From contig JAOTYD010000002.1 in the NCBI GenBank assembly GCA_029862005.1, positions 1 to 64,000 on the forward strand: 64,000 nt of DNA, read 5' to 3'. Within the stretch, counting starts at the first letter, position 1, and the number at the start of each line of letters is the position of its first letter. The translations under genes and the position numbers were made by a program. This DNA is from Gammaproteobacteria bacterium (GTDB taxonomy: Bacteria > Pseudomonadota > Gammaproteobacteria > GCA-001735895). The notes beneath the pieces were generated by a model that saw only the letters and a list, made by a program, of their open reading frames with translations, did not search any database and had not been told where the DNA came from. Shown piece by piece: positions 28,371 to 37,501 of the stretch.

Positions 28371-29840
28371 ATGGAAAGCTACTCATACTATGCCGATGGC
28401 AAATGGCTGGAACCCACGAGCGGGGAGTATTTCGATAGTGAAAATCCCTATACGGGTAAAGTCTGGGCGCAAATCCCGCGCTGCAATGAAAAAGACGTGG
28501 ATATCGCGGTCCAGGCAGCCTGGCGAGCGCATCATGAAGGCCCCTGGGGGCGCATGAGCCCGGCCGAGCGCGGTATCATGGTAAGGCGGCTTGGGGACGT
28601 GGTCGCAAAGCATGCCGATCGTCTCGCCGAAATCGAAACGCGCGACAATGGCAAGCGTCGCGTTGATATCCATCCCGGTCTTGGCGGCTGGTTGATCGAT
28701 AGTTTTTATTATTACGCGGGCATGGCAGACAAGCTGGAAGGTTCGGTCATTCCGACCGGGCGCAGCGAGATACTGAACTATACCCGGCATGAACCATTCG
28801 GCGTGGTCGCCGCGATAACCGCCTGGAACTCCCCGCTGTTGATCGCGATCTGGAAACTGGCACCTGCGCTCGCGACCGGCAACACGATCGTGCTAAAACC
28901 ATCCGAGTACGCCTCGGCTTCGACGCTGGAGCTGATGAAGGCATTCGAAGATGCCGATTTACCGACCGGCGTCATCAATACCGTCACTGGATTCGGCACC
29001 GAGGTGGGCGAACCCCTGGTCACCCATGAACTGGTCCGCAAGATCAGTTTTACCGGTTCGATCGAAGGCGGTGCTCGTGTTGCGGGTCTCGGCGCCAGAA
29101 CGGTTAAAAGCGTCACCATGGAACTGGGCGGTAAATCACCACAACTGGTATTCGATGACGCCCGCCTGGCAGACACCGTACACGGTGTCTGCGGCGGGAT
29201 TTTCCCGCCTGCCGGGCAAAGCTGCATTGCCGGGTCACGGCTGCTGTTGCAGGCCGGGATTTACGATGCCTTTGTCGAAAAACTGCTCGAGGTTGCGGCG
29301 CGCGCCAAACTCGGCGATCCCAATGCCGCGGACACCAGCGTCGGACCCATTGCCAATAAAACGCATTTCGAACGCGTACTTGCGCATATCGAGCGCGCCC
29401 GACAAAGCGGCGCCAGGCTGGCCTGCGGCGGTAACGCGGTCAATCCGGGAGGCGCCACCGGCTGGTTTATCGAACCCACGATTTTTACCGACGTAACGCC
29501 CGACATGCCGCTCGCACGAGACGAGGTGTTCGGGCCAGTTCTCGCTGTGATGCGGTTTGACAACGACGACGAAGCACTGCAAATAGCGAACGATTCAAAC
29601 TTCGGCCTCGCTGCCGGCATCTGGACCGAGGACCATCGACGGGCGCTCGATCTTGCCGACCGGCTGGAAGCGGGAACTGTATACATCAACAACTACTTCG
29701 ACGCCTGCACCCAGTCACCCGTAGGGGGTTACAAACAGAGCGGGTATGGCCGCGAAAACGGCTGGGAAGGAATGCGTGAATTTCTGCAGACCAAGAGTGT
29801 GTGGTTAAGTACCGCGCGCGAAATTCAAGCACCTTTCTGA
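28371..29840 (+). CDS. Aldehyde dehydrogenase family protein
   Basis: 489 aa, NAD(P)-dependent ALDH superfamily. NAD site GNTIVLKPSEYAS, glycine loop FTGSIEGGARV, general base Glu in MELGGKSPQLVF, catalytic Cys in PAGQSCIAGSRLL, and EVFGPVLAVMRF. All are intact. Nine bases after the AruI-like gene, so it likely oxidises that enzyme's aldehyde product, possibly 4-guanidinobutyraldehyde (role of KauB in Pseudomonas). Other amino- or hydroxy-aldehydes cannot be excluded. Confidence 0.85.
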   Translation: MESYSYYADGKWLEPTSGEYFDSENPYTGKVWAQIPRCNEKDVDIAVQAAWRAHHEGPWGRMSPAERGIMVRRLGDVVAKHADRLAEIETRDNGKRRVDIHPGLGGWLIDSFYYYAGMADKLEGSVIPTGRSEILNYTRHEPFGVVAAITAWNSPLLIAIWKLAPALATGNTIVLKPSEYASASTLELMKAFEDADLPTGVINTVTGFGTEVGEPLVTHELVRKISFTGSIEGGARVAGLGARTVKSVTMELGGKSPQLVFDDARLADTVHGVCGGIFPPAGQSCIAGSRLLLQAGIYDAFVEKLLEVAARAKLGDPNAADTSVGPIANKTHFERVLAHIERARQSGARLACGGNAVNPGGATGWFIEPTIFTDVTPDMPLARDEVFGPVLAVMRFDNDDEALQIANDSNFGLAAGIWTEDHRRALDLADRLEAGTVYINNYFDACTQSPVGGYKQSGYGRENGWEGMREFLQTKSVWLSTAREIQAPF

Positions 29841-29859
29841 ATCGCCGGCTGATTCCAGA

Positions 29860-31581
29860 ATGAAATTCGGATCCCAGCAAACCATCCAGCGCATGCTGGC
29901 AATTTCGCTGGTAGGCCTGATCGTTGGGTTGATCACGTCGTTTGCAACCATCGGCTTCGTCGAACTGGTTCAGTATCTAACCAATATTCTCTACATCAGT
30001 CATTCAAGCCGTGCCCAAATAGACAGCGGCAATCTCTGGTTAATCACAATCGCGGTACTGACTATCGGCGGCCTGGTCGTCGGCCTTATCTTGCAATTCG
30101 GTGTTACCCAGCATGACTCCATCGGACCCCCCGATACCATTTACGCGGTCCAGTTGAAAGAGCGCCTGCCTTCGCCGGTATCCGGAGTGACCACGACCGT
30201 GGCTGCAATCCTGTCCCTGGGTTGCGGCGCCTCGGTCGGGCAGTACGGCCCCCTGGTATACCTCGGCACTCTGGTAGGTCAGATCTGTAACCGCCTGCCC
30301 TTCGGATTGCGCGATGTGCGCAATATCGCGATTGCCTGCGGCGTAGCCGCGGCGATATCAACGGCGTTCAACGCACCGATCGCTGCCCTTATCTTCACTC
30401 ATGAAGTGATTCTGCGGCATTACTCGCTGCGCATGTTTGCCGCGGTGACGGTTGCCAGCGCCTGCGGTTACCTGGTCGCTAACGTGATATTCGAGCATCC
30501 GCCGTTATTTTTAATCGACTTTACCAGCAGTTTCCGGGGGGTCGAGTTCGTCCTGTTTGCAATCGAGGGTATTGCTTGCGGAGTCCTAGCTGTCGTGTTT
30601 ATGAAGTTACTGCAACAGACTGCAAACTTGTCATCGCGGATTAAAGTGCCCGCAGCATTAAAGCCGATGTTAGCGGGATTCATCGTCTCGCTGGTAGCGC
30701 TGCAGGTACCCGAGGTTCTCGGTGCGGGACAAGAGGTGTTCCGCCTGGCGTCGTTGGGCGGCACTTATAGTGCCGATTCCCTGCTATTGATTCTGGTATC
30801 AAAGCTACTGGTCACTGTGATTTGCATCGGCTTCGGTTTTGCCGGCGGTGTCATTTTTCCCGCGCTGCTGATTGGCGTCCTGTTTGGCGCCCTGTTCGCA
30901 CTGTTGGTGCCGGAATTGTTGCTAAGTGATTACTCCGGGCTATCGGCGTACGCGGTATGTGGCATGGTTGCGGTCATGAGCCCGGTGATAGGAGCACCGA
31001 TGACCGCGCTGCTGTTTGTGTTCGAATTCACCCGCAGTTACGAAATAACGATTGCAGCGATGGTTGCAATCGTGTTTTCCAATCTGATCGCTTTCCGATG
31101 GTACGGGCGCTCCCTGTACGATAACCAACTCCTGGCGCGTGGTATCGATCTATCGATGGGCCGCGAACGCGCTTATCTAATGCATCAGAGGGTCGCAGCC
31201 TTCGCCATCGATTCACTTCCCGTGGTTTCGAACAATGCTGACCTCGCTGTACTGGGGGAACAGATGGCCGCCAAATCGACCGCAACAGCGGTGATCGTTG
31301 GCGATGACAACCGCTACCTGGGACTGGTATTTCAGCATCAACTGCACGGACAGGATGATCACACGAGTGTCGACTCGATCGTACGTCAGCAGAGTACCGA
31401 GTTTCACGAGAACACCAGCATCTGGGAGGCGATGGAAACCATGCGCAGCTATATCGGAGAAGCGATAGCGGTGGTTGATAGTAAGAGTGGTCGTTATCTG
31501 GGTGCCGTTCCCGAGGCTGTGGTAATCAACGCCTACCTCGACGCAGCCCAGGAGTTACGTCGTGAAGAGTACGAGGTATAA
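29860..31581 (+). CDS. CLC-family chloride channel/transporter with CBS domains, altered ion-site motifs
   Basis: 573 aa: a CLC membrane domain (about 15-430), then a pair of CBS domains (about 445-570). The fold is clear from GCGASVGQYGPLVYLG, GVAAAISTAFNAPIAALIF and FGFAGGVIFPALLIG. Three ion-pathway positions differ from E. coli ClcA: the Ser of GSGIP appears as Ile (SIGPPD), the gating Glu of GREGP is Tyr (GQYGP), and the Phe of GIFAP is Ile (GVIFP). The central Tyr (SLYDN) is kept. Loss of the gating Glu suggests a channel-like or uncoupled protein. It is 19 bp after the ALDH gene and 3 bp before nadC. Confidence 0.83.
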   Translation: MKFGSQQTIQRMLAISLVGLIVGLITSFATIGFVELVQYLTNILYISHSSRAQIDSGNLWLITIAVLTIGGLVVGLILQFGVTQHDSIGPPDTIYAVQLKERLPSPVSGVTTTVAAILSLGCGASVGQYGPLVYLGTLVGQICNRLPFGLRDVRNIAIACGVAAAISTAFNAPIAALIFTHEVILRHYSLRMFAAVTVASACGYLVANVIFEHPPLFLIDFTSSFRGVEFVLFAIEGIACGVLAVVFMKLLQQTANLSSRIKVPAALKPMLAGFIVSLVALQVPEVLGAGQEVFRLASLGGTYSADSLLLILVSKLLVTVICIGFGFAGGVIFPALLIGVLFGALFALLVPELLLSDYSGLSAYAVCGMVAVMSPVIGAPMTALLFVFEFTRSYEITIAAMVAIVFSNLIAFRWYGRSLYDNQLLARGIDLSMGRERAYLMHQRVAAFAIDSLPVVSNNADLAVLGEQMAAKSTATAVIVGDDNRYLGLVFQHQLHGQDDHTSVDSIVRQQSTEFHENTSIWEAMETMRSYIGEAIAVVDSKSGRYLGAVPEAVVINAYLDAAQELRREEYEV

Positions 31582-31584
31582 GCA

Positions 31585-32412
31585 ATGGATCTATATCAAC
31601 TGATTATCAACCAGGCCGCTAATGCGCTCGACGAAGACGTCGGTAGCGGTGACATCAGTGCCGAGTTGATCGACGCAGAGACCTGTCTCGATACCGAACT
31701 GCTGGTGCGCGAAGACGCAATACTCTGTGGTTGCCAGTGGTTCGACGAAGTGTTTCGACAATGCGATGAGAGGATCAATATCCAGTGGCATGCGCAAGAC
31801 GGTGATCGTTTGAACGCAAATACGGTTGTCTGTGAGGTTTCGGGGCCTGCGCGGGGTTTGCTTACCGCGGAACGCAGCGCACTGAATTTTTTACAGACAC
31901 TTTCCGGGACTGCAACCCTGACTCGAAGCTACGTCGATAAAATTAAACATACCGATTGCAAAATTCTCGACACCCGCAAAACCATCCCACAACTACGCTT
32001 CGGCCAGAAATATGCCGTGGTATGCGGGGGCGGCAGTAATCATCGCATCGGCCTTTTCGATGCTTTCCTGATCAAGGAAAACCACCTCGCCGCCTCGGGT
32101 AGCATTGCAAAAACGGTCGCCCGCGCCAGGCAGATGCATCCAGAGAAGTTGCTCGAGGTTGAGATCGAAAACCTGGCACAATTGCAACAGGCGATCGACG
32201 CCGGGGTCGACCGCAGCCTGCTGGATAACTTCTCCATTGCCGAGACGAAGCAGGCGGTCGAACTCAATAAAGGTCGCATCGAACTCGAGGCATCGGGAAA
32301 TATCGACCTGGAATCAGTCGTCGAGATCGCCACCACCGGGGTCAATTATGTATCAATCGGCTCATTGACCAAAAACCTGCGCGCCATCGACTTCTCCCTG
32401 CGCTATCGCTAG
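31585..32412 (+). CDS. nadC: Nicotinate-nucleotide pyrophosphorylase (quinolinate phosphoribosyltransferase)
   Basis: 275 aa, normal length. Converts quinolinate and PRPP to nicotinate mononucleotide in NAD synthesis. Key stretches: DEDVGSGDISAELI, ERSALNFLQTLSGTAT, DTRKTIPQLRFGQKYAV with the catalytic Lys/Arg, GGGSNHRIGLFDAFLIKENH, and LEVEIENL. Last gene of the leuB-led run; nadA and nadB are not in the window. Confidence 0.95.
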   Translation: MDLYQLIINQAANALDEDVGSGDISAELIDAETCLDTELLVREDAILCGCQWFDEVFRQCDERINIQWHAQDGDRLNANTVVCEVSGPARGLLTAERSALNFLQTLSGTATLTRSYVDKIKHTDCKILDTRKTIPQLRFGQKYAVVCGGGSNHRIGLFDAFLIKENHLAASGSIAKTVARARQMHPEKLLEVEIENLAQLQQAIDAGVDRSLLDNFSIAETKQAVELNKGRIELEASGNIDLESVVEIATTGVNYVSIGSLTKNLRAIDFSLRYR

Positions 32413-32701
32413 CCAGTCAACCCGTGGTCTGCAGGATTGCTTTTGCGAACGGCAAAGCGTAGGATTATCGATATGTTACCCAGACTTTCTAGCGAAAATT
32501 CCGGTATCCAAGAAACCTATAGCTGGCGTTGACAAAAACAATTTCGTATTCGACCGCCGTTTGTCTAAGGTCCGTGTCATACCTGCATTAACCGGAACCG
32601 ATTGAGATAGCACCCTGATCTTTTTTTAATTCCTCTGCTATTATTTAGTGTTAACAGTAACCTAGAGTCGCCAGATAAACCTTGAACGCAGGAGTTTCGG
32701 T
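32413..32701. other. Intergenic region before the Na/Pi cotransporter
   Basis: 289 bp without a gene. A weak hairpin at 32439-32458 (GCTTTTGC / GCAAAGC) lacks a T-run. A TTGACA hexamer at 32529-32534 has no good partner; TATTAT at 32639-32644 is the best -10, with a poor -35. A Shine-Dalgarno AGGAG at 32690-32694 belongs to the downstream gene. No remnant gene was found. Confidence 0.4.
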
Positions 32702-34414
32702 ATAAACGGAAGTGGTATCCTGATCAACCTGATAGGTGGTGTAGCCCTCCTGCTTTGGGGTCTGCGCATGGTGCGAATCGGCATATCCGAAAGCTGGGGC
32801 AGCGAAATCCGCAGCGCCCTCGGGGCCAGCCTTAATAATCGTTTCAAAGCCTTTCTATCCGGTATTGGCGTGACCATGCTACTGCAAAGCAGCAGCGCTA
32901 CCGCCTTGTTAACGTCATCATTCAGCGGCCAGGGACTCCTCACCACTGCAGCAGCCCTCGCAATCCTGCTCGGTGCCGATGTCGGCACTACGCTGGTTGC
33001 GCAAATTCTGACTTTCGATTTATCGGCCCTGTCGCCGATATTAATTGCGCTTGGCGTTGCCTTGTTCACCTATTCGCCGGGAGGGCGACTGCGCGATATC
33101 GGACGCCTGTTGCTCGGGGTCGGCATGATGTTGCTGGCGCTTAAACTGATCGTAGCGGCATCACTGCCGATGCGCGAATCCGTCATCATCCAGCAGATAT
33201 TTATCGCCCTCGGTGAAGACCTGGTGCTGGCCGTGATCTTCGCCGCGATTATCGCCTGGGCATCGCATTCGAGCCTGGCAACGGTACTACTCGTGATCGC
33301 ACTCACAAGCACTAATTCGCTGGATATCACGGTCGCCCTGAGCCTGGTGCTGGGCGCCAATATCGGCGGCGCGATACCGCCATTTATCGCCACGCTCGGT
33401 GCCAACCGTACGGCCAGACAACCACCGCTGGGCAATCTGCTGTTCAGAATTTGCGGCGTCGTGATTGTATTGCCTTTCATCGGCATGATCGCCACCCAAC
33501 TCGGCTCGCTGGAATTTAGCGATGCTCGCCAGATTGCAAACTTTCACATGCTTTTCAATATTGCGCTGGCGATCGTTTTCCTGCCCCTGATCAATCCCAT
33601 GGTTACACTCACCGCGCGCATGATCCCCGAGGACAAGGTGGAAACTGACGAGATGGAGCCCAGGGAGCTCGACCGGAGCGCCTTCGAAACGCCGCTGGTG
33701 GCCCTGGTCAACGCCGAGCGCGAGATATTGCGTATGGGAGAAGTGGTTGAGCGCATGTTTCGCAATACTTTTACGGCGCTCAAGACGAATGATCGCCTGC
33801 TGGCCAAGCGTACCCGCAAGATGGATCGATTAGTCAACCAGTATTACGATAATGTGAAACGTTACCTGACCGCGCTGGCGCGTGAGACACTCGGTGAAAA
33901 GGAAAGCCGTCGCTGTAATGAAATCCTGAGTTTTGCGACCAACCTGGAACATATCGGTGACATTATTTCAGGCGACCTGATTCGCAACATCCTGCGCAAG
34001 AAACTGGTTCCTGGCAACCAGATGTCGCCACAGGATCGCGAGGATGTTGATAGCCTCTACCAACCGGTGCTATCGGGATTTCAACTATCATTTAGCGTTT
34101 TCGCGTCGAGCGATATTGCGACGGCGCGAAAATTGCTTGCCGGGAAATACAAGTTCATCAAGCGTGAAAAAAAGGCGGTGATGAACCACCTGCAGAAGAT
34201 TCGTGACGATGCCAGCTATGATTCGCAGCTGAGCGCCATGCAGCTCGACATACTGCGCGACCTCAGGCGCATCAACTCCTATCAGGCCGCGGTCGCCTAC
34301 CCGATTCTGGAAGAGGCAGGCCATTTACGTAGCAGTCGCCTGCGTCGCAGCAAATCAAGCGATATCGCTCTACCCCGTGTCGACAGGCCGCTGAAACCTT
34401 CAACCAGCGGCTAG
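32702..34414 (+). CDS. Na+/phosphate cotransporter with PhoU-like C-terminal domain
   Basis: 570 aa if begun at the AUA codon 32702, 7 bases after AGGAG (32690-32694); no in-frame ATG, GTG or TTG exists between the stop at 32663 and ATG 32768. Starting at 32768 would remove most of the first helix, and the extended reading matches in length the N-terminus of the second cotransporter at 62993. The first inverted repeat has the QSSSATALLTS motif; the second is degenerate (SHSSLATVLL). Residues about 340-550 are a PhoU-like helical domain. Imports phosphate or related anions. Confidence 0.82.
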   Translation: MNGSGILINLIGGVALLLWGLRMVRIGISESWGSEIRSALGASLNNRFKAFLSGIGVTMLLQSSSATALLTSSFSGQGLLTTAAALAILLGADVGTTLVAQILTFDLSALSPILIALGVALFTYSPGGRLRDIGRLLLGVGMMLLALKLIVAASLPMRESVIIQQIFIALGEDLVLAVIFAAIIAWASHSSLATVLLVIALTSTNSLDITVALSLVLGANIGGAIPPFIATLGANRTARQPPLGNLLFRICGVVIVLPFIGMIATQLGSLEFSDARQIANFHMLFNIALAIVFLPLINPMVTLTARMIPEDKVETDEMEPRELDRSAFETPLVALVNAEREILRMGEVVERMFRNTFTALKTNDRLLAKRTRKMDRLVNQYYDNVKRYLTALARETLGEKESRRCNEILSFATNLEHIGDIISGDLIRNILRKKLVPGNQMSPQDREDVDSLYQPVLSGFQLSFSVFASSDIATARKLLAGKYKFIKREKKAVMNHLQKIRDDASYDSQLSAMQLDILRDLRRINSYQAAVAYPILEEAGHLRSSRLRRSKSSDIALPRVDRPLKPSTSG

Positions 34415-34474
34415 GCGCTGATTGCCCTGATTACACCGCGAATTATTCTGCTGATAGAAATTGAGACCCAATTG

Positions 34475-34891
34475 ATGAAAACCATTCTCAGAAATTGCTT
34501 TTTACTGCTCCTCATGCTGGCATCGATGAATAGTTATGCAGCCGACGAAAAAGAACGTGACGCAGACCAGGCTGCGGGGAAATGGCTCGCGCTGGTCGAT
34601 GGCCAGCAGTACCTTGAATCCTGGAACCAAGCCGCGACATTGTTTAAACAGCAGGTCGGTGCTGATCACTGGCTGCAGGCTATCGGCGCCGCGCGCAAGC
34701 CCCTCGGTAGCATGATCAGTCGCAAGCTGGTATCGGCAACCTACGCCACCAGCCTGCCGGGTGCTCCGGACGGTGAATACGTGGTCCTCCAGTATCAAAC
34801 CACGTTTAAATTTAAAGAAAGCGCGATCGAAACCGTTACCCCGATGCTTGACGGAAACCACTGGCGCGTTTCAGGTTACTACGTCCGCTAA
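34475..34891 (+). CDS. Exported DUF4019 protein
   Basis: 138 aa from ATG 34475. Residues 1-22 are a signal peptide (LRNCFLLLLMLASMNSYAAD, cut after AYA-type AxA). The mature part matches DUF4019: AGKWLALVDGQQYLESW and the final HWRVSGYYVR. A small periplasmic protein of unknown function, NTF2-like in size and pattern. Sixty bases after the Na/Pi transporter, so possibly cotranscribed. Confidence 0.75.
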   Translation: MKTILRNCFLLLLMLASMNSYAADEKERDADQAAGKWLALVDGQQYLESWNQAATLFKQQVGADHWLQAIGAARKPLGSMISRKLVSATYATSLPGAPDGEYVVLQYQTTFKFKESAIETVTPMLDGNHWRVSGYYVR

Positions 34892-34982
34892 CGCCGGCAC
34901 CGATCCTCATAGCATTCGATAGTGAAACCAGGATGTTTACGGCGAAAGGGGTTAGCTTTACTACGAACGGGCGGTTCTTTTT

Positions 34983-35624
34983 TTAAACGTTCAACGCTTG
35001 CAGGCGTTCGAGCGTGCCGATATCGGACCAGACTCCGGTAAAAAGTTCTCCTGTGATCTGTTGCTGCTTCGCCGCCGCATGCAATAGCGGTGCGAGCGCC
35101 TGCCTACCCGGCACCAGCCCGTCAAAGAAGCTGCGGTGATACTGAGAAATTCCGCTGAACGTGTAACGCGTCGGGCTGTCATTACCGACCATTGATTCGA
35201 CCAGGCTGAAATCCCCGTCAGGATTATGTTGCGGATTCTCGACCAGCACCAGGTGCGCCTTGCTGTCTGTTCGTTTCAGTCTGGCAAAATCATAGTCGGT
35301 ATAAATGTCCGCGTTGACGACGATAAAACGCTCGCCCAGTAACGGCAATGCCTGCAGTATTCCGCCTGCAGTCTCGAGGGCTCCCGACTCGTCACTGTAC
35401 TCGATCGCAAGATTGAAATCTGAACCGGTACCGAGATGATCGCGAACCTGGTTTCCCAGCCAGCTGAGATTGATAACAATTTCCTCGAATCCCGCCCTCG
35501 ACAGGGCTTCGAGATGGTGCTCGATAAGCGGCCTGCCCCGCACCTCGAGCAGGGGCTTCGGAACGGTATCCGTCAGCGGGCGTAAACGTTCACCTCGTCC
35601 GGCGGCCAGGATCATTACTTTCAT
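34983..35624 (-). CDS. murU: N-acetylmuramate alpha-1-phosphate uridylyltransferase MurU
   Basis: 213 aa. Nucleotidyltransferase of the GlmU/RmlA fold: MILAAGRGERLRPLTDTVPK is the activation motif, PLLEVRGRPLIEHHLEAL follows, and VVNADIYTDYD has the metal Asp. With AmgK it forms the recycling shortcut that makes UDP-MurNAc from salvaged MurNAc and bypasses fosfomycin-sensitive MurA. Eight bases after amgK on the same strand. Assigned by pairing with amgK; the family alone allows other sugar phosphates. Confidence 0.88.
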   Translation of the reverse strand: MKVMILAAGRGERLRPLTDTVPKPLLEVRGRPLIEHHLEALSRAGFEEIVINLSWLGNQVRDHLGTGSDFNLAIEYSDESGALETAGGILQALPLLGERFIVVNADIYTDYDFARLKRTDSKAHLVLVENPQHNPDGDFSLVESMVGNDSPTRYTFSGISQYHRSFFDGLVPGRQALAPLLHAAAKQQQITGELFTGVWSDIGTLERLQALNV

Positions 35625-35631
35625 GGATTTT

Positions 35632-36627
35632 TCACCGCGTCATCTGCGCTGCGATCCGCTGACTCAGGTTGAGCTGCTCGATGATTGAGAATAAGCCCGC
35701 CATCGAATTTTCCCCGGCACTGACCTGCTTCACGTATTCGAGCGTGCGCGGAATATCTTCGAGGTAGCGGGACTTTCCGTCCCGGATATTGAGACGCGAG
35801 AATATCCCGATCGCCTTCAGATGGCGCTGCAGTCCCATCAGGTTAAACCAGCGCCTGAATTGTGCTGCCTCGACATCAACCAGCGCATTGGCACGTGCAA
35901 GCTCGTAGTAATCCAGTGCCAGTTGATCGACACGCTGCGGGGGCCAGGCGATATAGCAATCTCGCAGCAGTGAAACCAGGTCATAGGTAACCGGTCCTTT
36001 CACCGCGTCCTGGAAATCCAGGATCCCGGGATTTTGCGTGTCGACTTTCATCAGGTTACGTGAATGGTAGTCCCGGTGCACGAACACCTGCGGCTGGGCC
36101 AGGGCATTTTCTATCAGGGTCTGCTTGACCGAATGCCAGTTCGCCTGTTGCTGCTGGTCGAGAGAAATACCCTGCAGCTTCTGCAGAAACCAGTCGTGAA
36201 AAAGATCCATCTCCTGGTTTAACAGCGCTTCATCATAGGGCGGCAAATCATCGGCGCTAATCGAGGTTTGCATCACCAGCAAGGCCGCGAGCGCTTCCGT
36301 GTAAAGCGATCTCTGGGTTTCCGGGTTTAGTTGCGAGAGGTAGTCATCGCGACCGAAATCGGTCAGCAACAGGAACCCCGCATCGAGATTGCAGGCAATA
36401 ATCTCGGGCGCGTTCAATCCGGCAGCGCGTAGTTTTTTTGCCACCGTAATAAACGGCTCGCAGGATTCCTTCTGCGGTGGCGCATCCATAACAATGAGCG
36501 TCCCATCGCCTGCCTTCAGCCTGAGATAAGAACGAAAACTGGCATCCTCCGAAGCCCGGTCCAGGCTGTAATCCCGATAGCCGAGTTTATCCAGCCATTG
36601 TTTTAAATGTTTCGATCTGTCGCTCAT
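35632..36627 (-). CDS. amgK: N-acetylmuramate/N-acetylglucosamine kinase AmgK
   Basis: 331 aa, APH-like kinase. The catalytic loop is VFVHRDYHSRNLM and the metal Asp is in GILDFQDAVKGP; DLVSLLRDCYIAW follows as in AmgK. Phosphorylates the anomeric position of MurNAc and GlcNAc released from peptidoglycan. First gene of the amgK-murU pair, divergent from mazG with 75 bp between starts. Confidence 0.9.
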   Translation of the reverse strand: MSDRSKHLKQWLDKLGYRDYSLDRASEDASFRSYLRLKAGDGTLIVMDAPPQKESCEPFITVAKKLRAAGLNAPEIIACNLDAGFLLLTDFGRDDYLSQLNPETQRSLYTEALAALLVMQTSISADDLPPYDEALLNQEMDLFHDWFLQKLQGISLDQQQQANWHSVKQTLIENALAQPQVFVHRDYHSRNLMKVDTQNPGILDFQDAVKGPVTYDLVSLLRDCYIAWPPQRVDQLALDYYELARANALVDVEAAQFRRWFNLMGLQRHLKAIGIFSRLNIRDGKSRYLEDIPRTLEYVKQVSAGENSMAGLFSIIEQLNLSQRIAAQMTR

Positions 36628-36702
36628 TTGACGGTTGCGGCTGCGATTCTGTTAAAAGGCCGGTATTATCTGGTTTTTAATTACCCGAACGCAATAGAAC
36701 TG

Positions 36703-37491
36703 ATGAGTACAATCGAAAACCTGCTGCAGGTAATGAGGGATCTGCGTCACCCTGATAATGGCTGTCCCTGGGATATTCGTCAGACCAGCGCCTCCATCGC
36801 TGGCTACACGCTCGACGAAACCCATGAATTACTTGACGCAATCGAGCGCGACGACACCCAGAACCTGAAGGAGGAATTGGGTGATCTGCTGTTCAATATT
36901 GTATTTCATGCACGTATCGCTGAAGAAAAGGGTCAGTTCACGTTCGATGATGTCGCCCAGGGGATCACCGACAAAATGCTGCGCCGTCATCCGCACGTCT
37001 TCGGTGAAACCCGTGACCAGATACTCAGTGAAGAAACCCTGTCTCAACAGTGGCAGGCGCTCAAGCAACAGGAAAAATCGGCGCAGGCGCAGGCAAAGAC
37101 GGAACTGGGTAGTGACCCGGGCACGAACTCGGCCATTTACCGTGCCCGCCAGATACAGAATGATGCCGCCGGTTTCGGCTTCGACTGGCCCGACATAAAT
37201 TCCGTTTTCGATAAACTCGAAGAGGAGCTGGCGGAGTTGAGGCATGCTTTCAACTCTGGCGACCGTGATGCCATCAGTGACGAGATTGGAGACCTGATGT
37301 TCGTTTGCGTAAATCTTGCCCGCCATGCCAGGGTCAACGCTGAGATGTCGCTGCGCAACACAAACCGAAAATTCCTGCGCCGCTTTGCCTACGTACAACA
37401 GCAAATGGCGAATGCCGGTATTGAAATGGACCAGCAACAACTCGAACGCATGGAGCAGTTCTGGCAGGAATCCAAGAACAGTGTCGGATGA
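36703..37491 (+). CDS. mazG: Nucleoside triphosphate pyrophosphohydrolase MazG
   Basis: 262 aa from ATG 36703 (MSTIENLLQVMRDLRHPDNG), the normal N-terminus; the frame is open upstream but overlaps amgK. Two MazG helical domains: the first with CPWDIRQT and ELLDAIERDD then KEELGDLLFNIVFHARIAEE, the second with LEEELAELRHAF and DEIGDLMFVCVNLARH; both have EExxD-type metal sites. Hydrolyses NTPs to NMP and PPi and influences ppGpp-linked stress. Followed after 10 bp by a TetR gene. Confidence 0.93.
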   Translation: MSTIENLLQVMRDLRHPDNGCPWDIRQTSASIAGYTLDETHELLDAIERDDTQNLKEELGDLLFNIVFHARIAEEKGQFTFDDVAQGITDKMLRRHPHVFGETRDQILSEETLSQQWQALKQQEKSAQAQAKTELGSDPGTNSAIYRARQIQNDAAGFGFDWPDINSVFDKLEEELAELRHAFNSGDRDAISDEIGDLMFVCVNLARHARVNAEMSLRNTNRKFLRRFAYVQQQMANAGIEMDQQQLERMEQFWQESKNSVG

Positions 37492-37501
37492 AAGGTAAAA
37501 T

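Noticed and set aside
32529-32534. TTGACA hexamer as promoter of the Na/Pi cotransporter
   Set aside because: No acceptable -10 at 16-18 bases; the likelier -10 (32639-32644) is over 100 bases away.
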